Source: Planctomycetes bacterium UBA2386 (GTDB lineage Bacteria > Planctomycetota > UBA1135 > UBA2386). From it: DNA of 31,528 bases. The DNA lies in NCBI GenBank assembly GCA_002343845.1, contig DDSQ01000118.1:12724-44251 (forward strand), read 5' to 3'. A program made the translations under genes and the position numbers. Within the stretch, counting starts at the first letter, position 1. Each line of letters begins with the position of its first letter. The notes under the pieces are model-generated. The model was not told the origin of the DNA. It searched no databases and saw only the letters and a program-made list of their open reading frames with translations. Below are positions 25,228-31,528 of this stretch, in pieces.

Positions 25228-26643
25228 CTACTGCTGGCGGCCGACGGTGCCGCGAATCGAGTTGCCGAGCACGACGCCCGCTGCGTTGGCTCCCGGGTCG
25301 ACGGCGAACGGTTGCTGGAAGTACTCGACGCCGACCAGCGCCTGCGTGAACGGGATCGGCAGGGTCATGGTGGCGGTGGTGCCGGTGACGTTCGCCCAGG
25401 CGGTCGCCGCTGGGTCGATGTTCAGGAAGCACGACGGCATGCCGATCGACGCCAGCGACAGCGGCAACGGGACGCCGTTGGAGAACTGGTCGTCGAAGCC
25501 CATGCCGAGCCCGGCGAGCGGGCCGTTCAAGCCGACGATGTTCACGGAGAGCGTCTGGCCGATCCAGGCGCGCGACCAGCTCTCGGTGAGATAGAGCCCT
25601 GGGGAGAGGTTCTGGGTGCAGTGCGTGCCATGCCACTCGAACTCACTCGGGTAGGCGTCGCCGATGTAGCCGAGGTTGCCGGTCCCGTTCAGCAGGTAGA
25701 GCCGGTTGTGCACGCGGTCGTAGCTCTCGGTAAGCGGGTACGGCGCAATCGGCGTTCCTTGCGAAGGAACGCCAGCCCAGGAGGTCGGGCCGGTTCTCCG
25801 GAAGTACGTAGTCACGCCGGCATGCGTCTGCATGCGCATCAAGCAGCCACGATGCGCGTCGAACCAGATCGAGTTCCAGCCGAGGACGGGACCGCTGGAA
25901 CCCAGGAGTTGCCACCCACTACTGGCCGACCACTCCCAAGTGACACCCTCAAGACTCAAGACTTGGCCTTGTGAACTCACATGGCTTCGCCCGAATAGCA
26001 CAAGCCGGTCGATGCTCTCGTCGTAAGCGAACCCCAGGTAGAAGTACTTGCTGCCTAACGGCCCGATTGTGGGAGGCACCGTTGGGCCCGTCGGCAGTTG
26101 CGTGAAGAACACTCCATTCCATGAAGTCAGCGTGGGGCCTTGGACTCCGTCATGGAACATCAACTGACACGACTCGCCTCCAGGAACTGGACTGAAGGTA
26201 GCGAACATTCCTTTGGCCGCGCCTGCAAGCGGTGATGGCAGAGGTCCACGCGAACCAAGTGTAGATCCGGTCCATTCCCAGAGTTCAGGCGGCAGTTGCA
26301 CCTGACCCGTCGTGGCAGCTATCAGCACGTAGCCTCGATGGTCACCCTGGATCCAACGAACTGATGTGAATGGCAGGACTGTCATCAACGTCCATGACAC
26401 ACCATCGAACTCGTACAGTGATGCGCCGTCCAGCGAGACAACGCGGTCGCGGCCAGTGGCGTAGACACTGACACCTCCGAGACTCGTGTTCGGCGCGTTG
26501 GGTATCGGCGTCCAGGTCACTTGGGCCATGGAGAACGACGCGAAGAGATGCAGCGCCACGAAGCATGCTGCAGGAGATGCATGCTGAATCGCCACGGACG
26601 GCGATGCTCCGCAGCAGGTCTTTGACCTTGGCGAGAAGATCAC
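25228..26643 (-). CDS. Secreted Kelch-like beta-propeller protein
   Basis: 471 residues from a GTG that overlaps the upstream subtilase stop by four bases (GTGA, 26643-26640). The N-terminus has Arg/Lys then a hydrophobic run (ACFVALHLFASFSMAQ), a signal peptide probably cut after MAQ. Repeating units of the type W-x-W/E...P...(Y/F)D...R-L-V-L-F-G (for example FAYDESIDRLVLFG, VTWEWSASSGWQLLG, FEWHGTHC) suggest Kelch/galactose-oxidase-like blades. The last ~110 residues form a beta-rich module like those in the other secreted proteins here. No catalytic residues are recognised. G+C is clearly lower (about 52-57% in sampled lines between 25900 and 26640) than in neighbouring polA. The other possible start, the long frame to 26886, is antisense-like noise. 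Confidence 0.75.
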   Translation of the reverse strand: MIFSPRSKTCCGASPSVAIQHASPAACFVALHLFASFSMAQVTWTPIPNAPNTSLGGVSVYATGRDRVVSLDGASLYEFDGVSWTLMTVLPFTSVRWIQGDHRGYVLIAATTGQVQLPPELWEWTGSTLGSRGPLPSPLAGAAKGMFATFSPVPGGESCQLMFHDGVQGPTLTSWNGVFFTQLPTGPTVPPTIGPLGSKYFYLGFAYDESIDRLVLFGRSHVSSQGQVLSLEGVTWEWSASSGWQLLGSSGPVLGWNSIWFDAHRGCLMRMQTHAGVTTYFRRTGPTSWAGVPSQGTPIAPYPLTESYDRVHNRLYLLNGTGNLGYIGDAYPSEFEWHGTHCTQNLSPGLYLTESWSRAWIGQTLSVNIVGLNGPLAGLGMGFDDQFSNGVPLPLSLASIGMPSCFLNIDPAATAWANVTGTTATMTLPIPFTQALVGVEYFQQPFAVDPGANAAGVVLGNSIRGTVGRQQ

Positions 26644-29600
26644 AGCCCACCTCCGACGAACACATGCAGACCGTTTGAGAGGAACGTCCCGCCACCCGAT
26701 GGGAAGACCGCGGCCTGCAGTCCGAAGTCGGAGTGCACTACACCCGGGGGAAGCTGCACCGCCCAGCGAGCCATGCCGAACGCGTCGGTGATTGCAGGCC
26801 AACTGTTCGTCACGGTGCTCAGCCAGAGCGTGCACGGCGGCACCGCAATCGGCGCACTGCTCCAATCGCCGATCCCCAGCAGGCATGGGGCCAGGGCGTC
26901 ACCGCTGAACAGCTGCAGATCGAATGCACTGCCAGTCCCGGCGCCCGAACGGCTCCATGGCTCACCGCGCGCCACGAGACGCACTTCCCTGGCGGCCTGT
27001 GTGGAGTCGGCGATCAGGCCGAGGATCGGGGCCTGGCCCCATCCTGGCGTCGCCAACGACGGGTACGTCAAGTAGGGGACCGACCAGTAGTAGTCGACTG
27101 GCTGCCCTTGGCCGTCTCTCGTCCCATCGACCACGAACACCGGCACCGTCGACGATGTGTCCACCCGGATCCACATGTGCAACGAGCCGGTCCCCGTGTA
27201 GGAGAACGGCACGTCGAGCGGCAGCACGACGTTGAAGTCGCCCAAGCCGGTCGTGGTCATCGCGGCGCCGACACCGAAGGACGCCGGCGCCGAAACCGTG
27301 CGATTCGTGAGCACCTGCACGGCGTTGAGGGCCGAGGGCAAGATCATCGGCACCGGCGGGCTCTGCGGAGGGAACGTAGGCGGGTTGGGGTTGGGCGCTT
27401 GCCACCAACCTCCCTCCGCCAGCCACATTTCCTGTATCACCAGATCCTGTGCGCTGAACGGACCCCACGCCCGGAGCGCAATGCCACGGATCGTCATCGG
27501 CCCGCCGACGACGTTCGCAACGCTGTCGTTGCGGTAGAGAATGTGGATCAGGCCGCGGTACGGCATCTGGCTCGTGGACTGGCGCCCCCAACCGAGATCA
27601 AACCCGTTCTGGTAGCCGCGGTGGTTCAAGTAGGGTGCATTATTGAAAGGCTCGTACAGCTCGAATGCAGCGGAGCCGTAGGCCCAGTCGTAGGGCACGA
27701 TCCGATCGACCTGCCAGTCGCGGTCCGTTCGCGTGCATGTTCCACTGGCGGTCTGGACGGATCCGGACGCCGCTTGCACCCGGTCCGCCAGATCGGTCGT
27801 TGCGGTGTCGAGGTTGCTCCCGAGCCGGCGCCCGACCACCTGCACCGGCAATGCGGGGGTCAGCAAAGCCGTGTCGGCGCTCGACACGCGCAGGGTGACC
27901 GCCCCACCCGATGGCGCTACGAACACGACGCGCTCGTAGCTGTTCGCCGGCGTGATCGATCGGGCCAGCATCTGACCATTGCTGACGTCGAGGGCTTCCA
28001 GGTCGACGTTGGCCAGCGGCCCCTCGGGAACGACGAGGTCGTTCACGGGATCGTGCCAACGCCGCCAGCAGCAAACCACGGCATAGCGCTCGCCCGGCAG
28101 GAGGCCGGTGTACGAAGTCGTCACGACGGGAGTCGCTGTCGTGAGCGTCACCGTCGTCACGAGTGGCTGGATCGCCGAGTCCCGCGTCGCGAACTGCGCC
28201 AGGACGTCGTCGCGCACGTAGCCAAGGCCGAAGGTGTTGCGCCCGGTGTAGCTGTGCTGGTCCCCCGGCTCGGACGACGCCCCGTCCTGGCGGCTGTAGG
28301 TGCCGACCGTGTTGAGGAGGATCGCTGCACGCGTTTCCTCGGCGGACGCGGAAGTCACGTAGCCGCGGTACAGCAGGGCAGCTCCCGCCACCTGCGCCGA
28401 CGCCGCGCTGGTGCCGATGTTGGGCCGGACCGGCGACACGCGGTTGCCACCTGTCTGCGCAGCCGGGTCAGCGATATCGATCCCCGGAGCGAGCATGCAC
28501 CCGCTCACGAACCAGTTGTTGAACGTCGGGTACTGGAAGCCGAGGACCCCACCGGTGAACTGCCCCTTGCCGCCGCCCGTCGCGCAGACGTCCGGGTAGT
28601 AGCGGCCCGGATTCTGGTCGAGCGGCCCACGCGAGGACTGCGGGATCGGAACGAAGGCGAGGTTCTGGTTCGTGCCGACCACGCGCGCATGCACGCCGCC
28701 AACTGCGAGTCCGTGGTAGAAGCCGTTGCTCGAGCGCGAGGAGTCGCCGCCGTTGCCGGCGTTGGTGACGATCAGCAGGTCCTCCTGTCGGGCCAGCGAG
28801 TCGAGAGCAACGCTCACCGGATGGTCCGGGGACGGACGACCCGCGATGGAGAGGTTGACGACATCGACGTCGTTCCCGAGCAGGATGTACGTGCGCAGCT
28901 CTTCGATGCCGCCGAGATAGCCTTCGTCGGTGAACACCCAGGGGTTCGCGGCAGAGAGCTGTTGGCCGGGGATGTTGTCTAGCGAGCTGCAGGCTACGTC
29001 GACGATCATCGCGTCGGGAGCATGTCCAAATCCTGAGAAGGACTGATACGAAGAGCCGGCTGAGATTGCCGCCATGGCGGTTCCGTGTCCGCAAGTCTCG
29101 GCATGCACCAAGGGCCGGTAGCCAACGGTCCCTGCATTAGGTGGAGGCGAATGTGGGAAAGGTAGACACAACCGGGGTTGTGCGGTGGTCAACCGGTTGC
29201 AGTTCACATGATTGGCTTCGTTCACGACCAAGTGCGCCACGACGCGCGTCTGCCCCGCTCCGTTGTCGAACGCCGGATGCGGCCCAGGCCCCGACGACCC
29301 TCCGGTGATGTTGTAGTCGATGCCCGAATCGAACACGGCGAGCGTCGCGCCGGCCCCGCGGTAAGGCGCGCCGGCCCCGCCGAGCAAGGACCACGCCGCC
29401 ACGACGTTGTGGTTCGCGGCATCCACGGCATCCACTTGCGGCGGCACCACGGGCATGGGTGCTTCGAGCACCTCGCTGGCCGGCACAGCCGGAGATCCGA
29501 GGTCGGCATCGGCGGCGCTGTGGGCCTGCACCGGCCACGCCGAGTGCACACGCGCCAGCTGTCGAAGCGCGGGCACGGCAACCGCCGGAACCTCGATGCT

Positions 29601-29966
29601 GATCGCATTGAGGTGCCAGTAGTGTCGGGCGACGACGCCACCCGCCGCCTGCACCGCCTGCGCGATCCCCGCCTGATCCGTCTGCGCCAGCGCCCGCAGA
29701 TTCGCTACCAACGCCGCGCGCGCGGCGACCGGTGCCTGCTTGATGTTCGCGATCGCCTGCTGCAAGTTGTAGCCGCGATTCTTCAGCAGCAGGATCCACC
29801 GCTCGCTCCCCGGCGCCGCGCCCGGCAAGGCCGTGCTGGTGCTGGTCGTCACGACCTGCGCCCGTCCCGTCTCAGCAACGCCGCCTGCTACCAGGAAGAG
29901 CAGAGTGAGTGAGTGAGTGAGTGAGTGAGTGAGTGAGTGAGTGAGTGAGTGAGTGATCGTCTTCAT
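26640..29966 (-). CDS. Secreted subtilase (S8) with a phase-variable-type repeat in its signal peptide
   Basis: 1108 residues from the ATG at 29966 (an upstream in-frame TTG at 29972 adds two residues). The signal peptide contains four and a quarter copies of T-H-S-L (residues 5-21) before the hydrophobic core LLFLVAGG; this is encoded by a 54-bp tetranucleotide tract. An inhibitor-like propeptide follows (~55-145). The S8 triad is complete: Asp213 (VFDSGID), His294 (CGHGTAM), Ser520 (GTSAASAQ), with Asn405 (NAGNGG) as oxyanion residue. A large C-terminal beta region (~600-1108) ends in a module like the other secreted proteins (DAFGMARWAVQLPPG...LQAAVF...SNGLHVFVGGGL). It probably works outside the cell or on its surface. 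Its stop overlaps the start of the Kelch-like gene, so the two are coupled. Confidence 0.93.
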   Translation of the reverse strand: MKTITHSLTHSLTHSLTHSLTLLFLVAGGVAETGRAQVVTTSTSTALPGAAPGSERWILLLKNRGYNLQQAIANIKQAPVAARAALVANLRALAQTDQAGIAQAVQAAGGVVARHYWHLNAISIEVPAVAVPALRQLARVHSAWPVQAHSAADADLGSPAVPASEVLEAPMPVVPPQVDAVDAANHNVVAAWSLLGGAGAPYRGAGATLAVFDSGIDYNITGGSSGPGPHPAFDNGAGQTRVVAHLVVNEANHVNCNRLTTAQPRLCLPFPHSPPPNAGTVGYRPLVHAETCGHGTAMAAISAGSSYQSFSGFGHAPDAMIVDVACSSLDNIPGQQLSAANPWVFTDEGYLGGIEELRTYILLGNDVDVVNLSIAGRPSPDHPVSVALDSLARQEDLLIVTNAGNGGDSSRSSNGFYHGLAVGGVHARVVGTNQNLAFVPIPQSSRGPLDQNPGRYYPDVCATGGGKGQFTGGVLGFQYPTFNNWFVSGCMLAPGIDIADPAAQTGGNRVSPVRPNIGTSAASAQVAGAALLYRGYVTSASAEETRAAILLNTVGTYSRQDGASSEPGDQHSYTGRNTFGLGYVRDDVLAQFATRDSAIQPLVTTVTLTTATPVVTTSYTGLLPGERYAVVCCWRRWHDPVNDLVVPEGPLANVDLEALDVSNGQMLARSITPANSYERVVFVAPSGGAVTLRVSSADTALLTPALPVQVVGRRLGSNLDTATTDLADRVQAASGSVQTASGTCTRTDRDWQVDRIVPYDWAYGSAAFELYEPFNNAPYLNHRGYQNGFDLGWGRQSTSQMPYRGLIHILYRNDSVANVVGGPMTIRGIALRAWGPFSAQDLVIQEMWLAEGGWWQAPNPNPPTFPPQSPPVPMILPSALNAVQVLTNRTVSAPASFGVGAAMTTTGLGDFNVVLPLDVPFSYTGTGSLHMWIRVDTSSTVPVFVVDGTRDGQGQPVDYYWSVPYLTYPSLATPGWGQAPILGLIADSTQAAREVRLVARGEPWSRSGAGTGSAFDLQLFSGDALAPCLLGIGDWSSAPIAVPPCTLWLSTVTNSWPAITDAFGMARWAVQLPPGVVHSDFGLQAAVFPSGGGTFLSNGLHVFVGGGL
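29903..29956. repeat. Tetranucleotide tract (GAGT/ACTC), 13.5 units
   Basis: 54 bp of uninterrupted period-4 sequence within the signal-peptide codons of the subtilase. On the coding strand it is a TCAC repeat that encodes Ser-Leu-Thr-His in rotation in every frame, so the tract itself has no stop in any frame. A change of one unit shifts the frame; just downstream TAG (29890-29888) and TGA (29874-29872) close the two other frames. Confidence 0.97.
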
Positions 29967-30000
29967 GGGCAAGCCGGCTGCTCCGTGCGGCGACCGACGA

Positions 30001-30028
30001 ACACTACCTCACGCCCACGACCTGGCAA
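30001..30028 (-). promoter_or_regulatory. Promoter candidate of the subtilase gene
   Basis: Minus strand: TTGCCA (30028-30023), 16 bp, TAGTGT (30006-30001). Predicted start near 29994 gives a leader of about 28 nt before the ATG at 29966. This puts the repeat wholly inside the coding region and not in the promoter. Confidence 0.45.
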
Positions 30029-30110
30029 CTCCCCCAGCGCCGCACGCGACCATGCCATCGAGCAACCGTCGCATCCCGGCGACACAGCGCTGGCCCCCGT
30101 TCAGATACCC

Positions 30111-31091
30111 TCACCCACCGCACTGCGCATCGAGCCACGCCAGCATCACGTACCCCTCCGCCGTGTGCCGCGGCCCCGGCAACCCCATCAACCGCCGCGC
30201 CCCACACTGCACGTGCCGGTGCCGGAAGAACTCGAACAGCAGCGACCCCGCATCGAGCCGCTGCCCATCGAACCGGCTGTCGATCTCGATGCTGCTGAGG
30301 CCCTCGTCGGCCATGCGCTTCGCCAGCCGTTCCAGTTCTTCCGACGACGTCCCGAACAGGAACTCGCGGAACGCCTGCACCTCGACGTCGCCGTAGTCCT
30401 GGTCGAGCAGCAGATCGACGAACTCGGGCTCGCCGCCCTCGACCAGCAGCTGCATCAACTCGCTGCTGCCGGCCATCGTCCCGCCGACCACCCGCACGCG
30501 CTGCCGCGCCTCCCACGTCTGCGCCAGGATCGGGAAGAACGCGTGCGCCCGCCACACCAGCCGGTCGCTCCAGAGCTGCGCCAGGTTGCGCACCGCCTGC
30601 GCGCGCAGCTCGCGCCGCGTCGTGCCGTCGGTGACGAGATCGACCAGCACTTCCTCGCAGAGCCGCGTGTGCACGCTCGCACGGAGCAAACGCGCCGCGT
30701 GTTCGCGCAGCGACGTGCGCGTTTCGCTGTCCGGCATGCCGCCGGCCGCGTGCCACAGCAGACGCAGGAAGTTGATCTGCGCCATGTTCATCGCGCGGCC
30801 GACGAGTGCTTGCGTCGGCGCTCGGAACGGGAACGACGCCTGGTCGCACTGCATCATCGCATCGACCAGCGTGTCGAGGCCGCGCCGCTTGCCGTCGAGA
30901 ACCTGCTCCTGCAGCGGCGACGGGTAGCGCGTGAGCAGTTCGGCGAAGCGATCGAGGCTGCCTTGCTGGTCGCGGATCGCGCCGATGGTGTGCGCGGCCG
31001 TCGCGTTGCCGCACGTGGCGAGCTCGGCGCAGAGCCGCTCGACGAGCGCGAGCTCGTCGGGCTGCAGCGCGCGCGGGCCCTCGCCGACCAT
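30111..31091 (-). CDS. Uncharacterised alpha-helical protein
   Basis: 326 residues from the ATG at 31091 that overlaps the stop of the acetyl-CoA synthetase gene (TGATG); a GTG three bases earlier is the alternative start. The sequence is almost entirely helical and soluble (ELALVERLCAELATCG, FAELLTRYPSPLQEQVLDG, ELMQLLVEGGEPEFVDLLL), with pairs of amphipathic helices like HEAT/ARM-type scaffolds, no signal peptide and no membrane segment. The end, GLPGPRHTAEGYVMLAWLDAQCGG, is more polar. I recognise no family and see no catalytic motif. The overlap with acs suggests a joint transcript but does not show a joint function. Confidence 0.7.
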   Translation of the reverse strand: MVGEGPRALQPDELALVERLCAELATCGNATAAHTIGAIRDQQGSLDRFAELLTRYPSPLQEQVLDGKRRGLDTLVDAMMQCDQASFPFRAPTQALVGRAMNMAQINFLRLLWHAAGGMPDSETRTSLREHAARLLRASVHTRLCEEVLVDLVTDGTTRRELRAQAVRNLAQLWSDRLVWRAHAFFPILAQTWEARQRVRVVGGTMAGSSELMQLLVEGGEPEFVDLLLDQDYGDVEVQAFREFLFGTSSEELERLAKRMADEGLSSIEIDSRFDGQRLDAGSLLFEFFRHRHVQCGARRLMGLPGPRHTAEGYVMLAWLDAQCGG

Positions 31092-31528
31092 CACCCGCCC
31101 GCCTGGCGATGCCCCTGCACGATCTGCTCGACCACCGCCGGCTCGGCGAGCGTGGTCAGGTCGCCGAGTTCGGTGTAGTTGCCCTCGGCGATCTTGCGCA
31201 GGATGCGGCGCATGATCTTGCCGCTGCGCGTCTTCGGCAGCCCGGGCACCACCTGGATGCGATCGGGCGTGGCGATCGGCGAGATGCCCTTCCGCACCGC
31301 CTGCTTCAGCACCGCTCCGACGTCGTCGGCGGGCACGCCTTCGGCCGCCTTGCCGGCGATCACGAACGCGTGGATGCCCTGGCCCTTGAGGTCGTGCGGG
31401 AACCCCACCACCGCGGCCTCGGCGCAGTACTCGTGGGCGACGAGGGCACTCTCGATCTCGGCAGTGCCGAGGCGATGGCCCGCGACGTTGAGCACGTCGT
31501 CGACGCGGCCGGTGATCCAGTAGTAGCC
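31091..31528 (-). CDS. acs: Acetyl-CoA synthetase, C-terminal part (runs off the window)
   Basis: The last 145 residues of an AMP-forming acetyl-CoA synthetase; the rest lies beyond 31528. The visible part is the mobile C-terminal domain: [20 protein letters not shown] contains the hinge (GRVDD) and the A8 core motif, and [18 protein letters not shown] is the A10 motif with the catalytic Lys that is acetylated for control in Salmonella Acs. It activates acetate to acetyl-CoA in the cytoplasm via acetyl-AMP. Related acyl-CoA synthetases share these motifs, but the spacing and wording fit Acs best. Incomplete only because of the window edge. Confidence 0.9.
   Translation of the reverse strand, partial: GYYWITGRVDDVLNVAGHRLGTAEIESALVAHEYCAEAAVVGFPHDLKGQGIHAFVIAGKAAEGVPADDVGAVLKQAVRKGISPIATPDRIQVVPGLPKTRSGKIMRRILRKIAEGNYTELGDLTTLAEPAVVEQIVQGHRQAGG

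Overview
The window is a dense, high-GC bacterial chromosome segment (roughly two-thirds G+C by eye) with no phage, IS, CRISPR, rRNA or recognisable tRNA. The mix suggests a planctomycete-like organism: several large secreted proteins (VCBS/FG-GAP, NxxGxxxF repeat, Kelch-like, subtilase) that end in similar C-terminal modules, beside ordinary housekeeping genes. The phylum is an inference from protein style; no marker gene was compared.

Layout. 14-3191 (minus): a secreted VCBS-repeat protein and a VOC-family protein. 3350-5112 (plus): a sodium-coupled NSS transporter and a 47-residue one-helix protein that is probably its small partner. 5120-9521 (minus): a DUF1648 membrane protein, asnS, a secreted NxxGxxxF-repeat protein and a GNAT acetyltransferase. 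9584-14461 (plus): a nusA-infB-ylxP-rbfA transcription/translation operon, preceded by a promoter and a long foldable leader that ends in an intrinsic-terminator-like stem and T-run. 14523-15518 (plus): a secreted protein of unknown function. 15534-17998 (minus): selA-selD, overlapping by four bases. selD itself carries an in-frame UGA at the catalytic position, so it is a selenoprotein. 18011-20372 (plus): recJ and a YqaA/DedA-type membrane protein. 20457-22307 (minus): a GT-C/TPR membrane protein. 22504-25215 (plus): polA. 25228-29966 (minus): a subtilase and a Kelch-like secreted protein, overlapping by four bases. 30111-31528 (minus): an uncharacterised helical protein behind the 3' end of acetyl-CoA synthetase.

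The most notable signals are: (1) a 54-bp tetranucleotide repeat inside the signal-peptide codons of the subtilase, with stop codons close behind it in both other frames, which is the layout of a phase-variable ON/OFF gene; (2) the selenocysteine UGA plus SECIS-like hairpin in selD, which a standard gene caller would truncate; (3) the nusA leader, a candidate attenuator; (4) a DNA polymerase I with a decayed proofreading site and a natural Tyr at the position that decides dideoxynucleotide discrimination; (5) the tetramer CTAG, nearly absent from genes here but repeated just upstream of starts as part of -10-like hexamers.

Genes are tightly packed. The longest gene-free stretch is the 291-bp nusA leader region. 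Very long antisense ORFs run opposite many real genes because of the high GC; they are not listed.
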